In this document: piece by piece, positions 1 to 7,662 of the stretch
How positions within the stretch are numbered: the stretch's first letter is position 1
Layout: the number at the start of each line of letters is the position of its first letter
Source: Gp7-AA10 sp035516895
GTDB taxonomy: Bacteria > Acidobacteriota > Thermoanaerobaculia > Gp7-AA8
DNA length: 29,789 nucleotides
Assembly (NCBI GenBank): GCA_035516895.1
Contig: DATIZY010000281.1
Span: forward strand, 1 to 29,789
Reading direction: 5' to 3'
Program-made: the position numbers and the translations under genes
Notes under the pieces: model-generated
Seen by the model: only the letters and a program-made list of their open reading frames with translations
The model's database searches: none
Told to the model about the DNA's origin: nothing

Positions 1-2
1 CG

Positions 3-1319
3 CCCGAGAACGAGCTGTTCTATGCAGACCTCGGTGATCCCGCTCATCCGGATGTGACCGCGAAAATCAAACCGCTGTTTACCCGGAATGATGCCGAGTA
101 CGCCCCGGTCGGCAACCTGGGCGACACGGTCTTCCTGAAAACGACTCGCAACGCGCCCAAGCACCGCATTGTGTCGTTCAAACTCAGCGCGCCGGAACAG
201 TGGACGTCGGTGGTGCCGGAGAGCGGCAATGTGCTCCAGACTGCCACGATGGCGGGCGGTGAAGTGGTGGCGCAGTATCTGGTGGACGCCAGAAGCGAAG
301 TGAAACTGTTCAGCAGCGATGGCAAGCCGAAAGGCGCGCTCGATCTGCCGGGCATCGGTGCCGTCGGTGGATTGAGCGGTCGCAACGAGACGCCGGAACT
401 CTTCTACGCGTTCACGTCCTATCTGTATCCGACCACGATCTATCACTACGATACAAAGACGCGCAAGACGAGCGTGTTCTTCAAGCCGAGCGTGCCGTTC
501 GACCCGTCAAAATACGAGACCCGGCAGGTGTTTTATCACTCGAAGGACGGCACGCGCGTGCCGATGTTCATCACCGCGCGCAAGAATGTGAAGCTCGACG
601 GCAGGAATCCCACCATCGTTTATGCGTACGGCGGTTTCGACATCAGCATTCCGCCGTCTTTTTCACCGATGTTGCCGGTGTGGCTGGAGATGGGCGGCAT
701 CTACGCGGTGCCGAATCTCCGCGGTGGCGGCGAGTACGGCGAGGCGTGGCACAGAGCCGGGATGCTGAACCGCAAACAGAATGTGTTCGATGATTTCGCC
801 TGGGCCGCGAAGTTCCTCATTGCGCACAAGTACACCTCGACTCCGCATCTGGGAATCGAGGGCTATTCCAACGGCGGCCTGCTGGTGGGTGCAAGCATCA
901 CCGAAAATCCTCATCTGTTCGGTGCAGCGTACGGCGGTGCCGGCGTGATGGACATGTTGCGCTACCAGAAGTTCTCCGGCGGCGCGCTGTGGGCGCCGGA
1001 GTACGGCACCTCGGACGATCCGCATGCGTTCCAATGGCTGGTGAAGTTTTCGCCGGTACAGAATGTCAAACCCGGAACGTGTTATCCGCCGACGATCCTC
1101 ACGACTGCGGATCACGACGACAGGGTGGTGCCGAGTCATTCCTACAAATTCGCGGCGGCGTTGCAACACGCCCAGGCTTGCAGCAATCCGATTCTGATCC
1201 GGGTCGAGACCAGGACCAGCCACGGTTACATGCCGACCGACAAGCGCATCGCGCAGACGGCGGATATCTGGGCCTTCATGGCGTACAACCTGGGAATCAA
1301 ATCCGCGCCTGACAAGTAG
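3..1319 (+). CDS. Prolyl oligopeptidase family serine peptidase, C-terminal part (5' end outside window)
   Basis: The frame is open from base 3 and the gene begins upstream of the window. About 438 residues are visible: the end of the beta-propeller and the whole alpha/beta-hydrolase domain of an S9A peptidase, which cleaves short peptides after proline. The nucleophile motif GYSNGGLL has its serine codon at 867-869. The acid lies in DHDDRVVP (near 1110-1121), and the histidine in RTSHGYMPTD is at 1221-1223, so the catalytic triad is complete. The C-terminus (ADIWAFMAYNLGI) is typical of the family. The sequence around the acid closely resembles animal and bacterial prolyl oligopeptidases. 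The GTG at 54 is an internal valine, not a start. Whether the protein is exported cannot be judged without its N-terminus. It converges on the TonB-dependent receptor gene across a strong hairpin. Confidence 0.93.
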   Translation, partial: PENELFYADLGDPAHPDVTAKIKPLFTRNDAEYAPVGNLGDTVFLKTTRNAPKHRIVSFKLSAPEQWTSVVPESGNVLQTATMAGGEVVAQYLVDARSEVKLFSSDGKPKGALDLPGIGAVGGLSGRNETPELFYAFTSYLYPTTIYHYDTKTRKTSVFFKPSVPFDPSKYETRQVFYHSKDGTRVPMFITARKNVKLDGRNPTIVYAYGGFDISIPPSFSPMLPVWLEMGGIYAVPNLRGGGEYGEAWHRAGMLNRKQNVFDDFAWAAKFLIAHKYTSTPHLGIEGYSNGGLLVGASITENPHLFGAAYGGAGVMDMLRYQKFSGGALWAPEYGTSDDPHAFQWLVKFSPVQNVKPGTCYPPTILTTADHDDRVVPSHSYKFAAALQHAQACSNPILIRVETRTSHGYMPTDKRIAQTADIWAFMAYNLGIKSAPDK

Positions 1320-1325
1320 TCCGGA

Positions 1326-1356
1326 TCGGGCGGTCATCGCATCGATGGCCGCCCGA
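1326..1356. terminator. Hairpin between convergent genes, likely bidirectional terminator
   Basis: TCGGGCGGTCATCG (1326-1339) pairs with CGATGGCCGCCCGA (1343-1356) over 14 positions, with one G-T pair and a three-base loop. It starts 7 bases after the peptidase stop and lies between two convergent 3' ends. No clear T-run follows on either side, so it is a strong hairpin rather than a textbook intrinsic terminator. Confidence 0.6.
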
Positions 1357-1400
1357 GCTCCGGAAAACCACGTCGCGATTTCAGACGCTCACGACCCAAC

Positions 1401-4379
1401 TCAAAACTCCAGCCTCACCTCGAACTGATACATCCTCGGCTGGTCGACATTCGCGAACGCGGGGATCGCGTTTGCGGCGCTGCCGGCGGCCGCGACCTGG
1501 CCGAACGTCGGATTCGGCGTGCCGCTGTCGCCGTACACCGTCTGCCCGCGGCCGAGGTAGTTGCCGTGATTGAAGAGGTTGAAGCCTTCGAGACGAAGCA
1601 CCAGCGACGGCGCGCGTCGCATCGCAATCCGCTTCTCGACGAACGCATCGACCTCGGACGTGGGAGTGCCACGGAACGATGACTTGCCGGCGACCTGACC
1701 GTCGATCACAGGCCGGTCGCTGTTGATCCCGTCGCCGTTGTTGTCGATGCCCGTCGTGGCGCTGAACGGCCGCGCCGACGCGTACTGCGACACCGTGCCC
1801 GCGGCGATGTCGAACGGAAACTGATACATCAACGTGAGCACCACGCGGTGCCGCTGATCGAGAACGCTCGGCCCCTCTTCCTGCTGGCCGAGCCGCGCGA
1901 TGTTGCTGTCGTTCGGGTTGACGCCGTTGCCGTCCGGCTCGGTCGTGTTCGTCGCCTTCGACAGCGTGTAGCTGAGCGATGCGTAAAGCTTCGGATTGCC
2001 GCGATAGGTGATCTGCGTCCGCAGGCCGTTGTACGTCGCGTCGCCCAGATTGGTGAGCACGTTGACCTGACGCACACCGCCGGCGACGGGAAGAATCGGC
2101 CGTGTCGCATTTGCGGCCGCGACACTTCGCGTTTGTCCGGGAGCGGTGCGGTCGAATGGCGCCGGCGCGTTGAGGTCGACCGTGCGGACGAGGCCCGTCC
2201 AGCGCTGATGCACGAAATCCGACGAGACGAAGAGGTTGTGACCGAACTCCCGCTCGGCGCCGATCGACATCACCTGACTGCGCGGATTGCGAAGCTCGTC
2301 GGGGTAGTCCGGCAGCTTGTCGAAATCGAGACCGTACTTCGCGAACTGCGCTTCGTAAAACGCGCGCTGACCGGGAAGAATGGTGATGTCGCGCGCCGGA
2401 ACCTGCGATGCCGGCAGCGTCGTCGGATCGACCTGCACCGGCAGGCACGAGCCCGTCAGGCAGGTCGGAAATCCGAGCTGACCGGGAACTGCAGTGTACG
2501 TCGCGATGCCATCGAGTCCGCCGCTGAGCGCGGACGCGAAAAGATTCGACTGGATCTGCGTGTAGTACATCGCGTAGCCGCCGCGCACGGCGAGCTTCGG
2601 ATCGCCGCCCGGATGCCAGCCGAACCCCAGGCGCGGCTCGATGTTGTCCTTCGCGTCGGTGAGCGACTGCCGGTCGTAACGCAGGCCGGCGTCGATCGTC
2701 AGATCGTTGCTCACGCGAATGCTGTCCTGCGCGAACGCGGTGTAGAGGTTTTGCGACAGACGCGTGTTGATGATGCCGAAGCTGACCGGCTGCGTGTACT
2801 GCTGCACGTCGGCGAGTGTCAGTTGATCGAACGGCGCGGTCGTGGTGCTCTTGAACGTGAACGTGCCGAGCACCGCGTTGCCGAACTCGCTGCCAAAGCC
2901 GCCGGACGTGTGGTGAATGTACGTGCCGCCGAAGCGGACGTAGTGATTGCCGTGCGACCACGAGAGCGTGTCGGAGAGCTGCTGCTGACGTCCCCAGAAA
3001 TCGGCGATGCGCGACTGTCCGATCGTGAACGGCACCGATCCCGAGCGCGTGTACGCGGTCGACAGATCCAGCGCCTCCCACTTCGTGACCGGATCGCCGT
3101 GCAGGTACGCCACGCGCGCTTCGTTGAGCAGATTCGGGCCGAGGATCCAGGTGTCGTTCATCTGCGCGGTCCAGGACGCGCGCGAGTATTTGCGCGCAAC
3201 GGTCGGCGCGTTCGTTCCGCCGACGGTGTCCTGCGGATTGGTGTCGTAGAAGCGATCGATGTTCGCGCGGAGAAACAGCGATTGTGACTGCGTCAGTTGA
3301 TCGTCGACGCGGCCGTCGATCAGGCTCTGTCGGTACTGACCGGTGTACGAGAGGTCTCCGTTCTGCAACACGAACGACGGCAATGACGGCGACAGAAACG
3401 TCGTGCGGTCCTGCGCGGTGTGATCGGCGCTGACGAAGAAAAACATCTTGTCCTTCACGATCGGACCGCCGAGCGTTCCGGAGAACTGATTGAGTTTGTC
3501 GGGGATGTCGACAGGAAGAATCGCCTGCAGCGTCGACGGCGTCACGCAACTCGGGACCGACGACGGGCAGAAGCCGCTCGTCGAGAAGCTCTTCGCTTCA
3601 CCGTTTCCGGGCCGCCCGAGGTAGAGCGCCTCGCCGTCGAAGTTGTTGGTGCCCGATTTCGTGACGATGTTGAGCGCAGGACCGGCGGTCCAGCCGTACT
3701 CCGCCGAGAATGCATTCGTCAGCATCGACACTTCCTGCACCGCGCCGGTCGGAACGGTGGTCAGCATGATCTGGCGGCCCCACGCCTCGTCGTCATCGGC
3801 GCCGTCGAGGACGTATGCGACCGTGCGGCGCGAGCCCGCGCCGGTGACGAAGTACGTTTGGTTGGTGAAGAGATCGCCGGTGCCTTTTCCCGGTCGAAAC
3901 GCGGCGTCGGTGAGCGGGATCGTCGAGAGCTTGCGGCCGAGGATCGGGAGCTCGTCGATTTGTCTGGTGGAGATGCTCTGACCGATCTGCGGATCGGCCC
4001 GCACGCCCTCGCGCGTGCCGTAGACCGCGACTTCCGCGGTCTGCGCGCCGACGAGCAGCGTGACGCGGAGGCGCGCGGTCTCGCCCGGTCGCAGCTCGAT
4101 GCCGCTGCGCTGCTCGGAGCCGAACCCCGCTTTCGAAACGCTCACGGTGTACGTGCCGGTGAGAGGCAGCGCGGGAAAGGTCGCGGTTCCGTCGCGGCCG
4201 GAGGTGATGTCGCGGACGGCGGCGGTGGCGCTGTTGACGATCGACACCTGCGCATCCGCGACGGCGGCTCCCGATTGATCGACGACGGAGACGATGATCG
4301 TCGCCGTGTTCGGCGCTTGCGCAAATAATGTACAAGAAATAGTTATGATAAATAGTGACATTGCGAATCGCGTTCGCAT
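1401..4379 (-). CDS. TonB-dependent receptor with carboxypeptidase-regulatory-like domain (Oar-like)
   Basis: A 992-residue outer-membrane protein. Residues 1-21 (MRTRFAMSLFIITISCTLFA) form a signal peptide. Residues about 25-105 form a carboxypeptidase-regulatory-like beta-sandwich (TIIVSVVDQSGAAVADAQVSI). A plug domain follows to about residue 240 (ISTRQIDELPILGR; LNIVTKSGTNNFDG). The rest is a 22-strand-type barrel rich in alternating aromatic and polar residues, ending in the terminal phenylalanine (FEVRLEF) expected for BAM-dependent insertion. This architecture is common in Acidobacteriota and is usually assigned to uptake of large or oligomeric substrates; the ligand cannot be read from sequence. 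GAGGT lies 7 bases before the ATG at 4379. The first 20 codons are AT-rich, unlike the rest of the gene. The neighbouring secreted protein gene is on the same strand upstream, separated by a TGTAGGGC element. Confidence 0.93.
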   Translation of the reverse strand: MRTRFAMSLFIITISCTLFAQAPNTATIIVSVVDQSGAAVADAQVSIVNSATAAVRDITSGRDGTATFPALPLTGTYTVSVSKAGFGSEQRSGIELRPGETARLRVTLLVGAQTAEVAVYGTREGVRADPQIGQSISTRQIDELPILGRKLSTIPLTDAAFRPGKGTGDLFTNQTYFVTGAGSRRTVAYVLDGADDDEAWGRQIMLTTVPTGAVQEVSMLTNAFSAEYGWTAGPALNIVTKSGTNNFDGEALYLGRPGNGEAKSFSTSGFCPSSVPSCVTPSTLQAILPVDIPDKLNQFSGTLGGPIVKDKMFFFVSADHTAQDRTTFLSPSLPSFVLQNGDLSYTGQYRQSLIDGRVDDQLTQSQSLFLRANIDRFYDTNPQDTVGGTNAPTVARKYSRASWTAQMNDTWILGPNLLNEARVAYLHGDPVTKWEALDLSTAYTRSGSVPFTIGQSRIADFWGRQQQLSDTLSWSHGNHYVRFGGTYIHHTSGGFGSEFGNAVLGTFTFKSTTTAPFDQLTLADVQQYTQPVSFGIINTRLSQNLYTAFAQDSIRVSNDLTIDAGLRYDRQSLTDAKDNIEPRLGFGWHPGGDPKLAVRGGYAMYYTQIQSNLFASALSGGLDGIATYTAVPGQLGFPTCLTGSCLPVQVDPTTLPASQVPARDITILPGQRAFYEAQFAKYGLDFDKLPDYPDELRNPRSQVMSIGAEREFGHNLFVSSDFVHQRWTGLVRTVDLNAPAPFDRTAPGQTRSVAAANATRPILPVAGGVRQVNVLTNLGDATYNGLRTQITYRGNPKLYASLSYTLSKATNTTEPDGNGVNPNDSNIARLGQQEEGPSVLDQRHRVVLTLMYQFPFDIAAGTVSQYASARPFSATTGIDNNGDGINSDRPVIDGQVAGKSSFRGTPTSEVDAFVEKRIAMRRAPSLVLRLEGFNLFNHGNYLGRGQTVYGDSGTPNPTFGQVAAAGSAANAIPAFANVDQPRMYQFEVRLEF

Positions 4380-4405
4380 TTCGAAACCTCATTTTTCGGT
4401 GCTGG

Positions 4406-4453
4406 TGTAGGGCACGGCGTCGTGCCGCAGTCGAGCACAGCCCGATTGCTACA
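4406..4453. repeat. TGTAGGGC palindromic intergenic element, copy 1
   Basis: It starts TGTAGGGC, contains the hairpin GGCACG-gcgt-CGTGCC (4411-4426), and ends GCTACA. The right end contributes the TAG stop codon (minus strand, 4449-4451) of the neighbouring secreted-protein gene. Related sequences lie at 11602-11612, 12091-12150 and 15624-15650. Confidence 0.6.
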
Positions 4454-5096
4454 CGTTGAGGCGGGAGGTTTCGAGCAGATGATCGACGGACGGCGAGCGG
4501 CGGGCAGCGAGCGGGGAGCAGGATCGCCGGTTGAGCCTGTCCGGCCGGCTGAAGACGGCCCGCGCACGTGAAACGGTCTGGGCAATCTCGTTCGACTGAG
4601 GCGGCGCGCTTGTTGTGGCGGCGACCGATGCCGGCGCTGCATCGCGCTCGATGCCGCCACCGGTCGCCCACACGACCACCGGCGGCTCGTTGGGGCGCGC
4701 CGGCTCGCCGTGTCCGCGCCCCTCGTCGAAGTCGACGAACGCATCCGCCTCGGCGCGGATCCGCAGATGCTGCGGCATCTCGATGATGGTCTCGTTCCGC
4801 TCGTCGCCGGTGCGGATGAGCAGCCGCGCGTCGTCGGAGTCGGCGTTCGGGATGAGCACGTCGTAGCGGCGGACTCCGATGTCGAGATGCGGTGTTAGGC
4901 GGACCGAGTAGTAGCGCCCGCCGTCCAGCGACAGGAACGCCTCCCACTCCTCGGCTCCGGCCGGCGGCTGCTCGGCCGACCACGAGAGCGTGGCGAAATG
5001 TCCGCCGCGCAGGATGGCGCCGTCAGCGGGCGCGACGATACGCAGCGGCTGCGCCGGCGCGACCGTGAACGCCATCAGGAGGAGGGAAGCGAGCAT
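4449..5096 (-). CDS. Secreted protein with Ig-like (Kre9/Knh1-like) N-terminal domain, function unknown
   Basis: A 215-residue protein. Residues 1-16 are hydrophobic (MLASLLLMAFTVAPAQ), consistent with a signal peptide. Residues about 17-115 contain LRIVAPADGAILRGG, LSWSAE and FLSLDGGRYYSV. These resemble the beta-sandwich seen in Kre9/Knh1-like and other extracellular Ig-like modules (GG.L..G....I.W and LS.DGG patterns). That is a pattern judgement, not a search result. After about residue 115 the chain is low complexity, rich in Ala, Pro and Arg, and probably disordered. ATG at 5096 is used; no strong Shine-Dalgarno is visible. It lies upstream of the TonB-dependent receptor on the same strand and may be cotranscribed with it. 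The stop codon is formed by the end of an intergenic repeat, so the C-terminal tail may have been altered by insertion of that element. Confidence 0.6.
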   Translation of the reverse strand: MLASLLLMAFTVAPAQPLRIVAPADGAILRGGHFATLSWSAEQPPAGAEEWEAFLSLDGGRYYSVRLTPHLDIGVRRYDVLIPNADSDDARLLIRTGDERNETIIEMPQHLRIRAEADAFVDFDEGRGHGEPARPNEPPVVVWATGGGIERDAAPASVAATTSAPPQSNEIAQTVSRARAVFSRPDRLNRRSCSPLAARRSPSVDHLLETSRLNV

Positions 5097-5125
5097 TCCG
5101 GCCCCAAAGCTTACCGCCGGAGATG

Positions 5126-5186
5126 TTCATCACAAAGGGAAGAAGCGACGAAGAGGGGTCTTCCTGACCCTTCCCGATGTGATGAA
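5126..5186. other. Long imperfect inverted repeat upstream of rpsF
   Basis: TTCATCACA (5126-5134) plus GGGAA (5137-5141) pair with TTCCC (5171-5175) plus TGTGATGAA (5178-5186), giving 9 and 5 base pairs around a 2x2 internal loop. A smaller hairpin, GAAGA-gggg-TCTTC (5150-5163), sits inside. It lies between the divergent secreted-protein gene and rpsF. It could be a 5' leader structure, an operator or an old repeat element; nothing decides between these. Confidence 0.5.
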
Positions 5187-5198
5187 ATAACGGTCGGC

Positions 5199-5254
5199 GG
5201 TTGCCAGTTCCCCGTTACCGCATACCGGCAACCGGGAACCGGTCACCGGCAACT
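5199..5254. repeat. Degenerate heptanucleotide repeat array, eight units
   Basis: Eight consecutive 7-base units read ggttgcc, agttccc, cgttacc, gcatacc, ggcaacc, gggaacc, ggtcacc, ggcaact. Seven end in CC and the period is exactly 7. The array lies upstream of rpsF and ends in TTTTT at 5254-5258. It resembles in form the short tandemly repeated repetitive (STRR) heptamers known from cyanobacteria. Confidence 0.75.
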
Positions 5255-5276
5255 TTTTACAATCTGCCTGCTCCTT

Positions 5277-5298
5277 GGGTCCCGCAAAGGCGAGACCC
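5277..5298 (+). promoter_or_regulatory. Hairpin in the rpsF leader, candidate ribosomal-protein autoregulatory element
   Basis: GGGTC (5277-5281) pairs with GACCC (5294-5298). Inside, CGC pairs with GCG across an AAAG loop, separated by a single mismatch. It ends 12 bases before the AGGAGG Shine-Dalgarno (5311-5316) of rpsF. rpsF operons in many bacteria are controlled by an S6:S18-binding leader RNA, so this position is suggestive. I could not match the conserved bulge of that motif with confidence. TACAAT at 5258-5263 could be the -10 box, without a convincing -35. Confidence 0.35.
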
Positions 5299-5320
5299 CG
5301 CTAGGCCAGAAGGAGGAAAC

Positions 5321-5728
5321 ATGAGGACTTACGAAGTCCTGTTCATCCTTTCTCCGCAAGTGGCGGAGGAAGAATCGGCGGCGCTGATCACCGACTTCAA
5401 GCGCGTCGCCGAAAGCACCGGCGCAAAGCTCTCGAACGAAGAAGCGTGGGGCCGGCGCCGGCTCGCCTATCCCATCCAGAAATCCAACGAGGGCCATTAC
5501 CACCTCTTCGTGTTCGAGACGGTGGGAGGGCTGTCGGAGCTGGATCGCCGGATGCGCAACTCCGATCGCGTGCTGCGGCACATCATCGTGCGCACGGACC
5601 TCGATCACAAGCGCGCCGAGAAGCTCGCGAAGCGCAATCCGAAGAAGGAGCGCATCCGTCCCGCGCCGGCGTTCCCGCCCGCGGCTGAGCCGGCCGCGCC
5701 CGAGCCCGAGATTCCGGCGGGCGAGTAA
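5321..5728 (+). CDS. rpsF: Small ribosomal subunit protein bS6
   Basis: A 135-residue protein beginning MRTYEVLFILSPQ, the usual S6 start, followed by the conserved core (GRRRLAYPI, EGHYHLFVFE, RVLRHIIVR). S6 binds 16S rRNA in the platform of the 30S subunit as a heterodimer with S18. AGGAGG lies 4 bases before the ATG at 5321, so the longer reading frame from 5201 is not used. The C-terminal 30 residues are a Pro/Ala/Glu tail, longer than in E. coli before its modification site. It leads the cluster rpsF-rpsR-DUF2232-rplI; no ssb gene lies between rpsF and rpsR, as it does in some phyla. Confidence 0.98.
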   Translation: MRTYEVLFILSPQVAEEESAALITDFKRVAESTGAKLSNEEAWGRRRLAYPIQKSNEGHYHLFVFETVGGLSELDRRMRNSDRVLRHIIVRTDLDHKRAEKLAKRNPKKERIRPAPAFPPAAEPAAPEPEIPAGE

Positions 5729-5740
5729 AGGAGAACGACG

Positions 5741-6040
5741 ATGGCAACGACACAACCGAGACGTGACGGCGGCCGCGAGCAGGGCGGCCGCGGAGCGGGC
5801 GGCCAGCAGGGCGGCAAGAAAAAGTTTTTCTACCGGCGCAAACGCGTCTGCAAGTTCTGCGTCGAGAAAATCGAATACATCGATTTCAAGGACGTGAAGA
5901 CGCTGCAGCAGTTCATCCCGGAGCGCGGCAAGATTCTTCCGCGCCGCATTTCCGGAACGTGCGCGCTGCATCAGCGCAAGCTTCAAAATGCGATCAAGCG
6001 CGCGCGCATCGCCGCGCTGCTTCCGTTCGCCACGGACTAA
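5741..6040 (+). CDS. rpsR: Small ribosomal subunit protein bS18
   Basis: A 99-residue protein. Residues 1-25 are a Gly/Arg/Gln-rich extension, then the S18 core (KKKFFYRRKRVCKFC, IDFKDVKTLQQFI, GKILPRRISGTCALHQRKL). The CKFC pair plus TCALH give a C..C...C..H set, so this is the zinc-binding type of S18. It partners S6 on the 30S platform. AAAGGAGA overlaps the rpsF stop and serves as the Shine-Dalgarno, 12 bases separating the two genes. Its stop is directly abutted by the ATG of the next gene. Confidence 0.98.
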   Translation: MATTQPRRDGGREQGGRGAGGQQGGKKKFFYRRKRVCKFCVEKIEYIDFKDVKTLQQFIPERGKILPRRISGTCALHQRKLQNAIKRARIAALLPFATD

Positions 6041-7078
6041 ATGACCGAAACGTCGCTGCATTCGGAACCGGCGGCGATCGCCGGCCCTTCGTTCGGCCGG
6101 ATCGTGCGCCACGTCGCGGGATACTCGATCCTCATCGCCGTGATGCTCGTGTCCCCGCTGTTCGTGTTTCTGCCTGCAGCGATTTTCCAGTGCACGCTTC
6201 GCAACGGCCGCCGCGTGACGTGGCTGGCGCTCTTCATCGGCGCGATGCTCGCCGGCGGTGTCGTCGTTGCCGGCGCGAGCTCGCCGCAGATCAGCGCGGC
6301 CGAAGCGCACATGAGCGTCGCCTATCTCGTGGCACTGATTCTCGCGGTGGCGCTGCCGTCGATGGCCGTGCTGCAGATGGTGGAGCGCGGCGAATCGTTC
6401 GGACGCATCCTCATCACCGCGGTGCTCTTCGCCGCCGTGGGCCTCGGCGCCACGGAAATGGCGATGCGCGCCGGCACGGGCTTCTCGCCGTTCGCGAACC
6501 AGGTGCATGCGTTCAGCGTCTCGGTGGCGAGCGTGATCGACGCATATCGTGCCGGCCATGTGCCGGGCGATGTGATCGCGTTCCTGCAGCACTGGCTCAA
6601 CATCCTGGTCATCTGCCTTCCGGCGTTTCTGCTCGTGGATGCGGTGCTCGTGTTCGTCCTGAGCCTCGTGCTGTTCGGGCGGATGCGCACGTGGCGCGAT
6701 GTGCTGGAGCGCCGGCAGCCGAGCGCGCCGTCGCCATATCTGTTCCGCTATCTCTCGCTTCCCGACTGGCTGCTCTTCGCGTTCGTCGCCGGGGGTCTGT
6801 CGCCGCTCGCTTCGGGCACGCTGCAGCAGATCGGCGCGAACGTCCTCGCGATCGTGATTTTTCTTTACCTGCTGCAGGGTCTGGCGGTGTTCCGCTGGTT
6901 CATGGTCGCGTCGGGCATCGGCTTCGCCGGCGTTCTCTTCGCCTATATCGTGTTAGGCGTGCTGGCGCTGACCGGCATGTCGCAGCTGCTGCTCGCTCTC
7001 ACCGGTCTGTTCGACTCGTTTTTTGATTTTCGAAAATTCAATCGAAAGGATTCATCCGATGAAAGTCATCTTGATTGA
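6041..7078 (+). CDS. DUF2232 family polytopic membrane protein
   Basis: A 345-residue protein with about eight hydrophobic segments (for example SILIAVMLVSPLFVFLPAAI, LFIGAMLAGGVVVAG, LILAVALPSMAVL, WLNILVICLPAFLLV, VLAIVIFLYLLQGLAVF, FAGVLFAYIVLGVLAL). Its place between rpsR and rplI matches the DUF2232 (YybS-like) family, which recurs there in many phyla. The function is not known; an S-component-like transporter fold has been suggested for the family. The start codon follows the rpsR stop without a gap, and the last 20 bases overlap rplI, so expression is probably coupled to the ribosomal genes. The family call is from position and topology rather than a clear motif. Confidence 0.8.
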   Translation: MTETSLHSEPAAIAGPSFGRIVRHVAGYSILIAVMLVSPLFVFLPAAIFQCTLRNGRRVTWLALFIGAMLAGGVVVAGASSPQISAAEAHMSVAYLVALILAVALPSMAVLQMVERGESFGRILITAVLFAAVGLGATEMAMRAGTGFSPFANQVHAFSVSVASVIDAYRAGHVPGDVIAFLQHWLNILVICLPAFLLVDAVLVFVLSLVLFGRMRTWRDVLERRQPSAPSPYLFRYLSLPDWLLFAFVAGGLSPLASGTLQQIGANVLAIVIFLYLLQGLAVFRWFMVASGIGFAGVLFAYIVLGVLALTGMSQLLLALTGLFDSFFDFRKFNRKDSSDESHLD

Positions 7079-7556
7079 CGAAATCCGCGGCCTCGGCACA
7101 CGCGGCGACGTGGTCAGCGTCAAGGACGGCTACGCGCGCAACTACCTCATCCCGAAGAATCTCGCTCGCGAAGCGACGCCGGGCAACCTGAAGTCGACCG
7201 AGCAGGAGCGCAAGAAGTGGGCGCTGCTCGCGCAGAAGGAAAAGGAGCAGGCCTCGAAGGCGGCCGACGCGGTCAAAGGAACGAAGATCGTGGTGCAGAA
7301 GCGCGTTGGGGAGGGCGGCCAGCTCTTCGGCTCGGTCACGGCGAACGAGATCGCCGACGCGCTCGCCGAAAAAGGATTCGAGGTCGACAAGCGCCGCATC
7401 GAGCTCGCGCATCCGATCAAGACGCTCGGCACGCACGACGTCGAAGTGCGGCTGCACAAGGACGTCTCCGCGCAGATTCAGGTCGAAGTGGTGCCGATCG
7501 GCGTGGAGCGGCTCGAGGAGCCGGAAGTGAAGGCGGAGGCGGCACCGCAGCAGTGA
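7059..7556 (+). CDS. rplI: Large ribosomal subunit protein bL9
   Basis: A 165-residue protein with the L9 N-terminal domain (MKVILIDEIRGLGTRGDVV, VKDGYARNYLIPKNLA), the long connecting helix (residues about 45-75) and the C-terminal domain (GGQLFGSVTANEIADAL, IKTLGTHDVEVRLH). It binds 23S rRNA near the L1 stalk. The ATG at 7059 is supported by GAAAGGA at 7044-7050. The frame also opens upstream, but those 12 residues are inside the preceding gene. A short acidic tail (EEPEVKAEAAPQQ) follows the core. Confidence 0.98.
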   Translation: MKVILIDEIRGLGTRGDVVSVKDGYARNYLIPKNLAREATPGNLKSTEQERKKWALLAQKEKEQASKAADAVKGTKIVVQKRVGEGGQLFGSVTANEIADALAEKGFEVDKRRIELAHPIKTLGTHDVEVRLHKDVSAQIQVEVVPIGVERLEEPEVKAEAAPQQ

Positions 7557-7562
7557 CCGTGG

Positions 7563-7584
7563 GGACGGGCGCCCTTGCCCGTCC
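7563..7584 (+). terminator. Hairpin downstream of rplI
   Basis: GGACGGGC (7563-7570) and GCCCGTCC (7577-7584) form a perfect 8-bp stem around GCCCTT, 7 bases after the rplI stop. No T-run follows. It may end the ribosomal transcript, or be a repeated intergenic palindrome of the kind seen elsewhere in the window. Confidence 0.45.
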
Positions 7585-7662
7585 AGCGGCCGCGCGGAGG
7601 CGCCCGCCGCCGCACCGCGCGTCGCGATATCCTCACCACATGTCGTTTGGTGACAGCCGCGC

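Noticed and set aside
1848..3287. 479-codon plus-strand frame opposite the TonB-dependent receptor
   Set aside because: Arg-rich composition without domains; the opposite strand is a complete recognised receptor gene with signal peptide and terminal Phe.
5199..5254. CRISPR-like array
   Set aside because: The units are 7 bases without spacers and no cas genes are present.
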